From the NCBI GenBank assembly GCA_913009755.1, contig CAJVWU010000005.1:1-64000 (forward strand): DNA of 64,000 nt, given 5' to 3'. Within the stretch, counting starts at the first letter, position 1. Every line of letters starts with the position of its first letter. The translations under genes and the position numbers were made by a program. Source of the stretch: an uncultured Bacteroidia bacterium. Its GTDB lineage: Bacteria; Bacteroidota; Bacteroidia; Bacteroidales; F082. Positions 45,511 through 54,623 of the stretch are shown in pieces. The notes beneath the pieces were generated by a model. That model had not been told where the DNA came from. It made no database searches and was given only the letters and a program-made list of their open reading frames with translations.

Positions 45511-46011
45511 TTATATATCATAATGTTGATTGAGTTTAATTATGATTTCTCCTGTTTCTTCTGAAACACGTTTCATGTGTTTGGAAGTAAGATTATTTAC
45601 ATCTAATCCCGACTGCCATGATTCAACAAATGTCAGCCATATTGAAGCAAGGTGTTCCTGATTATCAGTGAACTTAAAATGACTTTTTAATAAGGGGAAC
45701 ACAACGGGTTTGAAAATGCTGATGCATTGTAAATGAACCAGCTTCATTTCCGGTTCTTCCCCGGCCACAGATAACTGCTTGCAGAATTTTAATTCATCAG
45801 GATACCCGGCCAGCAAGTCAAACAGCTCGTTATAAGTTGCTGTTTGGTTTTTTATTCGTGATAAAATAAGGTCAACCTTGTCAATATGAAGTGCCAGAAG
45901 CGCATTTCTGAAATTCATCAAAGAATCGTTTTCACCGATAAACGGAACGGTTCCTTTATCGCCTTTATTTGCAAATTCTGTGTAAGCTTTATTCAGAAGA
46001 CAATCATCCAT
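45511..46011 (-). CDS. TetR-like protein without a recognisable HTH
   Basis: 166 aa. The C-terminal half aligns by eye with the TetR regulator at 46152-46736: GYPDELKFCKQL against KYPIPLQFNRQL, and IWLTFVESWQSGLDVNNLTS against LWLTVGETWYSRLDPDNLSS. The N-terminal 45 residues (from LLNKAYTEFANKGDKGT) show no helix-turn-helix like ISKEIGSPRASFYHHFG in the other gene. The same frame stays open about 21 codons upstream of the ATG (KYGFYLTTDYTVV) with no standard start. It may be 5'-truncated, a diverged ligand-binding protein, or a dimer partner of the full TetR. It lies 160 bp before the DUF1254 genes. Confidence 0.6.
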   Translation of the reverse strand: MDDCLLNKAYTEFANKGDKGTVPFIGENDSLMNFRNALLALHIDKVDLILSRIKNQTATYNELFDLLAGYPDELKFCKQLSVAGEEPEMKLVHLQCISIFKPVVFPLLKSHFKFTDNQEHLASIWLTFVESWQSGLDVNNLTSKHMKRVSEETGEIIIKLNQHYDI

Positions 46012-46151
46012 TACAACTGTATAATCGGTTGTCAGATAAAACCCATACTTTCTGTTTAAGGAAAGAAATGGTTTTTATCGTAAGTCCGTTTAATGTAGCA
46101 AAGCTACAACAGAGAACACCGGGATTTTATACACCCTTGTATAGAAATGGA

Positions 46152-46736
46152 TTAAAACGTTGATTTTATCCTGGAGTATAAACCTGAGGAGATAAATTTC
46201 ATTACCGAATCCATAATATCTTGTGCCAGTTTTTGCATTTTTTCAGATGACAGGTTGTCGGGGTCCAACCTTGAGTACCACGTTTCCCCAACGGTTAACC
46301 ACAAATTAAAGGTATCCTCATCATTATGGTGCAGACCGAATTGTCTGGAAAATAATTTCAGGACAAATGCCCTGGCAGAAGCATTGTATGTTTTCAGAAA
46401 CAGGTAATTGAAAGCCGGATCAATCCTGTTCAAAAATAACTGTCTGTTGAATTGCAATGGAATGGGATATTTCTCTATGAACAGATACAGGTCAGGAAAA
46501 AGATTTTTGCATTTCACGGCACCTGTGGAGCAAAACTGCTGACTTATCACCCAGTGTTTATCCAGCAACTCTTCGATGAAAACCTCCATGTCACCAAAGT
46601 GATGATAAAAAGATGCCCTGGGTGACCCTATCTCTTTACTGATCTTGTTTATGCTTAGGTTCTCCGGTCCATACAAAGCAAAATGCCCGTAACCTTTTTC
46701 AATCCACTTTTGTTTTGAAGTATCCGGCCTTGACAT
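46152..46736 (-). CDS. TetR/AcrR family transcriptional regulator
   Basis: 194 aa from ATG 46736; an in-frame ATG at 46766 adds ten hydrophobic residues not expected in TetR proteins. The N-terminal HTH is SINKISKEIGSPRASFYHHF, with FYHHF at the classic TetR recognition-helix end. The rest is an all-helical ligand domain. It is the upstream-most gene of a co-directional block with the HTH-less homologue, three DUF1254 lipoproteins and the barrel pseudogene, so it is the best candidate regulator. Inducer unknown. Confidence 0.87.
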   Translation of the reverse strand: MSRPDTSKQKWIEKGYGHFALYGPENLSINKISKEIGSPRASFYHHFGDMEVFIEELLDKHWVISQQFCSTGAVKCKNLFPDLYLFIEKYPIPLQFNRQLFLNRIDPAFNYLFLKTYNASARAFVLKLFSRQFGLHHNDEDTFNLWLTVGETWYSRLDPDNLSSEKMQKLAQDIMDSVMKFISSGLYSRIKSTF

Positions 46737-46851
46737 TATTTTAATTATTGACTTAAGAAACAGCAAATGTATTAAATTACATTGTAATAGCTGATTATTG
46801 GAAAAAATGCATCGATAACATGACCATCATCAGGGAGTGAAAAAACACATT

Positions 46852-49800
46852 TTACTTATTTTGAACTTTTTTCATGCTTTTTTTCTCTTGCCGTTGCCCT
46901 TTGGTGTTGATGCCCATTGTGGAAAGCATCCCGCTAAGAAGGCTTTTCCAGAGGTAATTGGCAACCGACCTTTGGGTCTCCCTTTTAAAATAAACAACAC
47001 CTTTTTTCGGCGGACGGGCAAACCTGGGGTTGTTGGAGCGGAGAACCAAATCGTTGATCAGAAAATTGAAGACCGGGGAAAAGAACTTTGAACTCACCTG
47101 TGATTTTCTGACATCATACATCCTCAGCTTGAGCTTTTTATACCTGAACAACAGCATGCCACCTGACTCAATATTGTTGCCCGAAATAAATGCGGAAGCT
47201 ATTTTTCCCTTACCCCGCAAAATGGAGATGCCGAGGATGTTTTCCGTTAATCCGTTCAATCTGGTCATATCAATGGTTTCCGATTTTACAGACATGCTGA
47301 AATCGTCATTAGTACTAAAAAGGGGAAATAAAATTTCAGCATCCATACGGGCGTCACCCATCACCCGTGTGCTGAGCAGTATTTTCAGATTTGTAGTGTC
47401 GGGTATAGATGAATAATTATTACTGAGGTTATATGCCATGACATTAAAATGATCAAAAAAGGCCATTCCCGGTTTAACTGACTTTTTTGAATATTCACCG
47501 TAAAGAAGATAAGAATCCCTGATATCAACCGTATCAATGGTTATTTTTCGGTTGAGGCTTCGCAGGATATCCTGAGGCATCTTTTTATAGATTCCCGGTT
47601 TAAGCGGATATTTCATATTGCGGAACATCCGAAGGTCAACCTGGTCAACCATTAAACGGCCAAAATGAATGTGCTCAGTGTTTAAAAAATCATCAAAGTC
47701 AAAATCCATGGCCTCCAGCCTTTTGCCAAATACTTTTACGCGGTCGGTCTGGTAAACGGCTTTTTGAAAAAATGTTTTTTCGGAATACCTCGGCATCACA
47801 TAAAACGAATCAACAGTGATGGATTTCCGGGGAAAATCATAACGGATCAAACCCGATTGAATCTCGTATAAACTGTCGCCTGTAATATAAGACTTGCCCC
47901 GTAAATCAATGCTCATGTTTTTAATTATTTTAGGGAAACCTTTTGAAACCATCGTTGTATCAATATTTATCCCACTGACTTTAAGGGCTATATTATTGAT
48001 GTTGACGGACCGGGTTGTGGAATCGCCATTTGAATGAAAATGCAGGGAAACATCATCCAGCAGCGTCGTGTCAACTTTCAGACTGGTCATCAGGTCGGCG
48101 TAATTCATGATGATGGCCATATCAATGTTGAAGCTTGTTTTTTTCTTTTTTGTGTTTATTTGATGGAGTAATAAGTCCAGATGGCTGAATGTCAGTTTAT
48201 CCACCTTTAATTTCGTGGGAATTGCTTCCTCAAGGTAAATACCTGAAAAAACCACACGTTTACTGTTTAGGTAAAAGTCGGCGGAATCGTAAATTCTTAT
48301 GTTGTCCCGTTTTCTAAACAAATCCCCTGTCTTTAAATTTTCAATGGTCAGGTTGCGTTCTTCCGGATTATTCCTGGCCTGACCGATAGCGAGGAAAGTA
48401 TTGTTCAGTGTATCCGACCAGGTGATGCTGTCAAATGACAATTCAATATTGTCGAATAAATTTTTATCAGCCGGTTTCCCGTTAAAACGGGCCAGGTTGA
48501 AGTTGACAAGCTGAAATAAAGAACTGGCCGAATCGCCAAGTTGAGAAATATTGATAAAGATATTTTTGAACCGGATGCTATCGTAAACAATGTCAAATAA
48601 TTTTTTTATGCCGTTCAAAGAAGACGTATTGTTGTTTTGACTTGGCTGCTTTTTTGGTTTTATCACAACATCCGATTGCAAATTTTCAACCAGCAAATTT
48701 CCGAACACAATGCTGTCGTCCTGTATCAACAACGGGTAATCTATCTCCTTAACGTCCAGTTTGGCCAGGTTGAGGTGTTCAATCCTGAAAGATGAATCAG
48801 CTCCGTTTCCGGCCTGAAAAGAAATATTCAGGTTTTGCAAATCCAGGGAACGGTCAGACAAATTGAACCCGACGTGTTTAACCCGTGTCAGGTGATCTTT
48901 GATGCCCATGTTCAGGTTTGAAAACTCAACAGACCCTTTCAGTTTATCAACAATGGAAGCATCCAGGCGCTTGCCGGGGTTTACATTTTGCAATTGTGTA
49001 TTCAACCTTGTATTAATCTCAACCGGCCTTTGGGACGAATCCGTTAAGGTCAGTTTAATGTCTGCGTCCGACAAGCCAAGATAGGCTATGTCAAGTGCAA
49101 AAGGCAGGTCAAACGCAAAATTCCCGGAATCGTTCGTTCTTTCACCTTTCAGTGTTATGGTTCCCTGAAAGACGGGGTTTTCAACCTGAAATGTATCCAC
49201 TTTCACCCCGTTCCCATTGAGGGCATTCATAGGATCGAAGCCCTTCAATTCAGCATAATCGAAACCATAGCGGTTGTTTTCCGTTTTCCCTTTGCCGGCC
49301 AGGATCCCTTTCACATTCCTGACGGTTAAAACCTTCTTGCGGTAACGGATGTTTCCCGTATGAAATGAATTCCCCTTATTGCCGAGATACCCTTTCAGGT
49401 TTACCATATCCAATGTGGGTTTGCCTATCACCAGACCCCGTGAACTATATGAAGGCAGGCCCAGGTTGATACAGGTAAAATTCAATCCCGAAACATCCAG
49501 GCCAAAACGGCCGGCCCGGTATATTTTTCCGGAAGCATCCTGAACCATGATTTCTTTAAGATGAAAATAATGGTTCAGTGAAAATTTATTTCCGCCGTCA
49601 CGGGATTTGAACATCGGGTTATCAAGGTCAATATTAAAACGGGGGTTGATGGCCGAAACTGTAATTGACATTGGGTGGCCGGCATTCAGCAAAGCTGCAT
49701 CAAACCTGCCCAGGGATAATTTGTCAAAATGAATATCCGTCACCGCCGGTGATGTTGCCGTGTCACCGGTCAGGTTCAGGTCGTTGATAACAAGTTTTCC

Positions 49801-51024
49801 TGTTAAAGACGAATAATTGCAATCATGAAAAGCAACCGTTAGATTTTTTTCGGGAACATAAAACCGCGAATTATCGGTACTGAGCATTATCTGTTTGCCG
49901 TTAAGCATTTTCATCGGGTCAGCCAGGACAGAAGAGTCAATCATAACACCCCTGATCATCAAATGAATATTGTTGACTTCGGTAATGGTATCATCCTGGT
50001 TTCTCACATTGTAAAAGCTAATCCGTTTCAGGTTAAAACTGTCCAGTTCAAACCGCTTAAATATTTTCTTTAACTCACTGATTTTGTGTTTGGAAAGGGT
50101 ATCACTTTTCGGTTTCATCTTACCCGGGAGGTAATAAGCAACATACCCGTCAGCGATCATAACCGAATTCAAATTCAGGCCGCTTAACTTTTCCGCTTTT
50201 GCAAGGTCCAGTCCGCTGAGCAAAATTTTGCCGGCTTTCAGGCTGACCCTGCTTTTATTTTTTCCACCGTGCCACTGGGGGGAGATCAATAAATTATCAA
50301 TAATCACTTTCTTTTTTTTAATGCTAAATATGGCCCTGTCCAGGCTGACAGTATAACCCGGCAGTAACATTTTATGGAAATTGTTTATTTCAAACAAAAC
50401 ATCATTTGAAAAAAGGATCTGTTTCTTTGCAATTTCAGGGGTCGGCGAAGTGTTTAGATTATACATTTCGATGGTAAAATTAACCAGGTTAACCGGAGAT
50501 CCGTTGGCCGTGCCGGGTTTCAGGCTTACTGATCCATAATGAATTGAGACCAGGTTTATCCGTACATCGGCAGATGTTTTGTTAACATGGTGTTTTGTCA
50601 ATAAGGCCATTAGCGAATCGGGCTTAAACAGATTTTTTCCGTTTAGCAGCCCGCCTTCAAACCGGATGGCCGGTTTTTCGATTAGCAGTTGACGTGCTCT
50701 GAATTTTTTATATCGTATCAATTGAAAAAGGGATACATCTTTGAGGGCAATGGTGTCAAAAGCGATCCGGTTTAACTTGTACCTGTTTTCTTTATCAATA
50801 AAAATACTGTCGAAAGTAAAGACCGGCTTTTCAAGCAGAATATCGCCTTCCAATAAATTGAGGTTTACCTTTCCGATGGTCAGGCGGGCTTTTCCTTCCG
50901 ACTGTTTGTGGACCAGGTTGCTTAGAAAATATCCAATCAAATCACCGCGAAAAAGCCAGCTTGCAAAGGATAATGCCAACAGCGAAAATAAAATAATCAA
51001 TAATATTTTAAGCCGGTTTTTCAT
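46852..51024 (-). CDS. large AsmA-like/DUF748-like inner-membrane-anchored protein
   Basis: 1390 aa. One N-terminal membrane span (LKILLIILFSLLALSFASWL) is followed by a very long beta-rich periplasmic region of repeated short strands (SIFIDKENRYKLNRIAFDTI, and many similar FDSxxxxx segments), as in AsmA/TamB-like bridge proteins of the envelope. The C-terminal part has MSVKSETIDMTRLNGLTENI, RGKGKIASAFISGNNIESGG and an Arg/Lys-rich tail. These proteins are thought to carry phospholipids between membranes; for this protein that is inference. The start overlaps the stop of the endonuclease-like gene by four bases, so the two are coupled. Confidence 0.8.
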   Translation of the reverse strand: MKNRLKILLIILFSLLALSFASWLFRGDLIGYFLSNLVHKQSEGKARLTIGKVNLNLLEGDILLEKPVFTFDSIFIDKENRYKLNRIAFDTIALKDVSLFQLIRYKKFRARQLLIEKPAIRFEGGLLNGKNLFKPDSLMALLTKHHVNKTSADVRINLVSIHYGSVSLKPGTANGSPVNLVNFTIEMYNLNTSPTPEIAKKQILFSNDVLFEINNFHKMLLPGYTVSLDRAIFSIKKKKVIIDNLLISPQWHGGKNKSRVSLKAGKILLSGLDLAKAEKLSGLNLNSVMIADGYVAYYLPGKMKPKSDTLSKHKISELKKIFKRFELDSFNLKRISFYNVRNQDDTITEVNNIHLMIRGVMIDSSVLADPMKMLNGKQIMLSTDNSRFYVPEKNLTVAFHDCNYSSLTGKLVINDLNLTGDTATSPAVTDIHFDKLSLGRFDAALLNAGHPMSITVSAINPRFNIDLDNPMFKSRDGGNKFSLNHYFHLKEIMVQDASGKIYRAGRFGLDVSGLNFTCINLGLPSYSSRGLVIGKPTLDMVNLKGYLGNKGNSFHTGNIRYRKKVLTVRNVKGILAGKGKTENNRYGFDYAELKGFDPMNALNGNGVKVDTFQVENPVFQGTITLKGERTNDSGNFAFDLPFALDIAYLGLSDADIKLTLTDSSQRPVEINTRLNTQLQNVNPGKRLDASIVDKLKGSVEFSNLNMGIKDHLTRVKHVGFNLSDRSLDLQNLNISFQAGNGADSSFRIEHLNLAKLDVKEIDYPLLIQDDSIVFGNLLVENLQSDVVIKPKKQPSQNNNTSSLNGIKKLFDIVYDSIRFKNIFINISQLGDSASSLFQLVNFNLARFNGKPADKNLFDNIELSFDSITWSDTLNNTFLAIGQARNNPEERNLTIENLKTGDLFRKRDNIRIYDSADFYLNSKRVVFSGIYLEEAIPTKLKVDKLTFSHLDLLLHQINTKKKKTSFNIDMAIIMNYADLMTSLKVDTTLLDDVSLHFHSNGDSTTRSVNINNIALKVSGINIDTTMVSKGFPKIIKNMSIDLRGKSYITGDSLYEIQSGLIRYDFPRKSITVDSFYVMPRYSEKTFFQKAVYQTDRVKVFGKRLEAMDFDFDDFLNTEHIHFGRLMVDQVDLRMFRNMKYPLKPGIYKKMPQDILRSLNRKITIDTVDIRDSYLLYGEYSKKSVKPGMAFFDHFNVMAYNLSNNYSSIPDTTNLKILLSTRVMGDARMDAEILFPLFSTNDDFSMSVKSETIDMTRLNGLTENILGISILRGKGKIASAFISGNNIESGGMLLFRYKKLKLRMYDVRKSQVSSKFFSPVFNFLINDLVLRSNNPRFARPPKKGVVYFKRETQRSVANYLWKSLLSGMLSTMGINTKGQRQEKKSMKKVQNK

Positions 51025-52061
51025 TTTTGGTTTGGGCTGTAAATGTCTATATAAACCGGTAAATGATCACTATAACCCCCGATATATTTAAAACCCGAAT
51101 AAGTCCTGTTCAATTTAATTCCCAGGTTTTTTTCATCTTTTTCAAGTAAAAATCCGGCGTCAAATACGTGGGCTTTGTTGTTGACAATTCCCAGTTTATT
51201 GGTTTTTTTCAGTAAAGGCTGCGAAACGATGGCCTGGTCAAATATATTCCATTGCGAACCGTATTTCAGTGTGCCCCTGGCTTTATTATACTTCGGTACG
51301 GGGATAAGGGTTACGAGTGCACAGCGCGAAGTGCCGGCGGTCAGGTAGCGGATGCTTTCATCTTCGGGGTCATCGTTAAAGTCACCCATGATCAGGATGT
51401 TGGGACGAGGGGTAACACGACAAACAGAATCACAAGCCGACTTAAGCACGATGGCTGCCAAGTGCCTCAAAGGCCGGGTTTCCATCAGGCCGCCATACCT
51501 TGATGGCCAGTGGTTGAAAAAAATATGGAGGGTGTCACCATCAACCAGAAACTTCATATAAAGTATGTCACGGGTCCTCATGATGGAATCATTTTTCTTT
51601 TTCAGGTGAATGGGCCGGGCATATAACAATGTCAGCCTGTCGGGAAGATAGATGGCCCCCACGTCAATACCACGGTGGTCGTATGATTCAAAATGAACAA
51701 TGCGATAATGGTCATTTTTCAACGGGGTTTTACGGATCAGATCGTCCAGCACCCGGCGGTTCTCAATTTCGGCAAAACCCATGACGGCTACCGGCTCCCA
51801 CTCCCCCAGGGCGACAATCACTTTAAAAATGTGCTGCCGTTTTGTTTTGTACCGTTCGTAAGACCAGTGCCGCTGACCTTCCGGTGTGAATTCATTGTAA
51901 TTGATGGTGGTGTCAGGAAAAGGGTCAAAGAAATTTTCCACATTGTAAAAAGCAACCCGTAAAGAACCGTTCCCATTCGTTGTGCCGGGTTGTGGAAGTG
52001 CCGGCTGCAAAACCAACAATGACAGCGTGAAATAAAAGAAGAAAAATTTAGCGTTCAACAT
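51021..52061 (-). CDS. endonuclease/exonuclease/phosphatase family protein, secreted
   Basis: 346 aa from ATG 52061, chosen because it begins a signal peptide (LNAKFFFFYFTLSLLVLQPA); upstream in-frame ATGs reach to 52226 but give no such sequence. The EEP fold is clear: LRVAFYNVENFFDPF, GFAEIENRRVLDDL with the metal-binding Glu, HRGIDVGAIYLPDR, NHWPSRYGG, ILIMGDFNDDPEDES and YSDHLPVYIDI. It would hydrolyse phosphodiesters in the periplasm or outside the cell; nucleic acid or lipid substrate is unresolved. It is transcribed with the AsmA-like gene. Confidence 0.92.
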   Translation of the reverse strand: MLNAKFFFFYFTLSLLVLQPALPQPGTTNGNGSLRVAFYNVENFFDPFPDTTINYNEFTPEGQRHWSYERYKTKRQHIFKVIVALGEWEPVAVMGFAEIENRRVLDDLIRKTPLKNDHYRIVHFESYDHRGIDVGAIYLPDRLTLLYARPIHLKKKNDSIMRTRDILYMKFLVDGDTLHIFFNHWPSRYGGLMETRPLRHLAAIVLKSACDSVCRVTPRPNILIMGDFNDDPEDESIRYLTAGTSRCALVTLIPVPKYNKARGTLKYGSQWNIFDQAIVSQPLLKKTNKLGIVNNKAHVFDAGFLLEKDEKNLGIKLNRTYSGFKYIGGYSDHLPVYIDIYSPNQK

Positions 52062-52351
52062 ATCCGAATTTGAAAACTCAAGTTTAACAATTTTTTCATT
52101 TCCTTTGTGTCTTTCTTCTTTAGATTTGCTAACATTGGATTTGGGATGTGATGAAATTAGAATCACTCTGTGGTGTGTATAAGGGAAATTGGGGATAGGG
52201 GTGCTCAGAACTGTGAAGAACCCCACACTGAAAACTCAAGAATATGAACTGAAAACTCAAAAAAACCGTGACCTAAGAACCCCAGACTCAAAACTCCAGA
52301 CTTCACCATTCTAATCTGTTAATAAATGATTTTGCTTAAATATTAATATCC

Positions 52352-53746
52352 ATGATAAAAAGAATCCTGGCTGTTATTTTATTCTTCCTGGCTGCTGCTC
52401 ATGTTTTTGCAGGTGACGGCTATAAAATCCGCATCCGCATTTCGGGATATCCGGATAGTGCCCTTTTGCTGACCTCATATTATGGTGACAAAATTGTTTT
52501 GGTTGACACGGCTTATGCACAAAAACCGGGAACATTTGTATTTACGGGAAAGAAAAAACTCCCCGGCGGGATTTACATGGCCGTCAGCCAGGGAAAAAGC
52601 AAACTGTTTGAGTTTATCATTGACAAATTCCAGGATTTCAGCATCTCAACTGATACGTCAAACTATTTGAATGATATCAGAGTAAAAGGGTCTCCCGACA
52701 ATAAGGTATTTTTTAATTACATGCATTTCAACGAAAAAGAGTATCTCAAAATCCATGATTTACAGGAATCACTTCAAAAAGTAAATCCCGGATCAGCATC
52801 TTATGGCATACTTAAAAATCAGATTGATTCCATTAACCGCCTTGTTGGCAACTACAAACTGAATACTATAAAAAACAAACCGGAACTTTTTGTAGCAACC
52901 CTTTTCAATGCCATGCGCGAGGTAACGGTTCCCGATTCGGTGAAACAGTCTGCCGACAGTTCCGCCGTTTATCATTATGTTAAAAACCATTATTTTGATG
53001 ACTTCAATCTGAGTGATGATCGCTTGTTGAGGACCCCGCTTTATTCAAACAAAGTAAACGACTATTTTGATCACTTTGTTTTTGTGCATCCCGATTCGGC
53101 CATCGTTGCCGTGGATTATTTAATCGGAAAAGCCCGCCCCGACAGGGTAACCACAACCTGGATGGTGTGGCATTTTATATCCAAATACCAGGAACCCAAA
53201 TATATGGGTTTCGACAAAGTGTTTGTTCATATTGCCGATCAGTATTTTATCAGCCAAAATATCACCAATACAACCCCATCGGTTATTGAGCAGGTTAAAA
53301 AACGGGCGGATGCTATCAGGCCGCTGCTTTTGGGGAAACCGGCGCCCAACCTCATCGTGATGGATACGGCCGGCACTTATACCTCTTTTCTCAACCTGAA
53401 AAACAAATATATCGTTCTCTTGTTCTGGGATTACGATTGCGGCGTCTGTAAAAAGGAGATCGTCGAATTGAAAAAGATATACGCACAACGGGACATTGAT
53501 TTTGAAATATTTGCCATCAACGTAAACAGCAACCTGGAACAATGGAAAAAAACCATTAAGGAAAGAAAGATGGACTGGGTTAATGTGAACGGTACCCGGA
53601 GTGTTACGCAGGATTTTCATGACCTGTACGATATCCACGGCACCCCGGCCATTTTCATCCTGGACAAAGACCGGAAGATCATCGCCAAACACCTTTCGGC
53701 AAAACAAGTTCTGCCTTTTCTTGAAAAAATGGAAAAAGTTAAATGA
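52352..53746 (+). CDS. TlpA-like thioredoxin with N-terminal DUF4369-type domain
   Basis: 464 aa. Signal peptide MIKRILAVILFFLAAAHVFA. Residues ~25-130 form a beta-domain like DUF4369 (ISGYPDSALLLTSYYGDKIV), the next ~190 are helical (DUF5106-like), and the last ~150 are a thioredoxin domain with FWDYDCGVCKKEI (Cys363 and Cys366) and DIHGTPAIFILDKDRKI. Bacteroidota have many such periplasmic thiol reductases. The redox partner is unknown. The MOSC gene follows with three bases between. Confidence 0.88.
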   Translation: MIKRILAVILFFLAAAHVFAGDGYKIRIRISGYPDSALLLTSYYGDKIVLVDTAYAQKPGTFVFTGKKKLPGGIYMAVSQGKSKLFEFIIDKFQDFSISTDTSNYLNDIRVKGSPDNKVFFNYMHFNEKEYLKIHDLQESLQKVNPGSASYGILKNQIDSINRLVGNYKLNTIKNKPELFVATLFNAMREVTVPDSVKQSADSSAVYHYVKNHYFDDFNLSDDRLLRTPLYSNKVNDYFDHFVFVHPDSAIVAVDYLIGKARPDRVTTTWMVWHFISKYQEPKYMGFDKVFVHIADQYFISQNITNTTPSVIEQVKKRADAIRPLLLGKPAPNLIVMDTAGTYTSFLNLKNKYIVLLFWDYDCGVCKKEIVELKKIYAQRDIDFEIFAINVNSNLEQWKKTIKERKMDWVNVNGTRSVTQDFHDLYDIHGTPAIFILDKDRKIIAKHLSAKQVLPFLEKMEKVK

Positions 53747-53749
53747 GCC

Positions 53750-54391
53750 ATGCATATCATTTCAACAAATACCGGGGAAATAACAGCAGTGAGTTGGCGC
53801 GGAAAACCCATCCGTACGGGCATCTATAAGTTGCCCGTGTCCGGGCCGGTATTTCTTGGCAAAACAGGGGTGACCCATGACCATGTGGCCGACCTGAAAG
53901 TTCACGGCGGAGAAAATAAAGCCTGCTATCTGTTTTCCTCAAACCATTATCCTTACTGGCAGGAACGTTTCCCCGGGCTGACCTGGACATGGGGCATGTT
54001 TGGTGAAAACCTGACCGTGGAGAACCTGGATGAATCCAGGATAAATATCGGCGACATTTTTGAAATCGGGGAAGCCCTTGTGCAGGTTTCACAACCGCGC
54101 ATTCCCTGTTTTAAGCTGGGAATCCGGTTCGGTACACCACGAATGGTGAAATATTTCCAGGAGTATCATTCCCCCGGATTATATGTCCGCGTGCTCAGGG
54201 AAGGGTTTGTTGCGGTAAACGACAAGTTGCTCCCGGCAGAACACCGTGAAAACGGAATCAGTGTGAACGGGGTTTACTCCCTGTTTTCAGTCAACAAACA
54301 CAATGAATCCCTTCGCCAAAAAGCGCTGGATGAGCCCTTCCTTTCCGAAAGTATTAAAAAAGGTTTGCGGAAGATGGAGAGTGATGAATAG
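53750..54391 (+). CDS. MOSC domain protein (YiiM-like)
   Basis: 213 aa. It begins IISTNTGEITAVSWRGKPIRTG and has the MOSC core: KVHGGENKACYLFS, WGMFGENLTVENLDE, INIGDIFEIGEALVQVSQPR and IPCFKLG with the conserved Cys that is thought to carry sulfur or bind Mo-cofactor substrates. YiiM-like members reduce 6-N-hydroxylaminopurine. The C-terminal extension is short. Start at 53750 is three bases after the thioredoxin-gene stop, so they are likely co-translated. Confidence 0.88.
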   Translation: MHIISTNTGEITAVSWRGKPIRTGIYKLPVSGPVFLGKTGVTHDHVADLKVHGGENKACYLFSSNHYPYWQERFPGLTWTWGMFGENLTVENLDESRINIGDIFEIGEALVQVSQPRIPCFKLGIRFGTPRMVKYFQEYHSPGLYVRVLREGFVAVNDKLLPAEHRENGISVNGVYSLFSVNKHNESLRQKALDEPFLSESIKKGLRKMESDE

Positions 54392-54623
54392 ATAATGGTC
54401 AATGGAAAATGGTTGATGATTAATGGAAATTGATGATGGGGTATAAATCACAGAGGGTTGATATATTATAACTGGTGTCGTTTGTAATGACCTTGGCAAC
54501 AGGATGGCCTGCCCACGGCAGTTTTGGTGCTTTTTATCCATTGATAAATCAATGGACGATGGTTTCGGTCGTCCCTTTGAGACTTGGGTTTTATCCCCGC
54601 AGGGATAAAATGAAAAACAGTTC
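54392..54623. repeat. convergent intergenic region with two palindromes
   Basis: Between convergent genes. CCATTGAT-AA-ATCAATGG lies at 54539-54556, and TTTTATCCC-CGCA-GGGATAAAA at 54589-54610. Neither is followed by a T-run. The composition looks like a member of an interspersed repeat family; only one copy is in the window. No gene seen. Confidence 0.45.

Noticed and set aside
54589-54610. Hairpin TTTTATCCC-CGCA-GGGATAAAA as a terminator
   Set aside because: Neither strand has a T-run after the stem; kept only as a palindrome in the intergenic entry.
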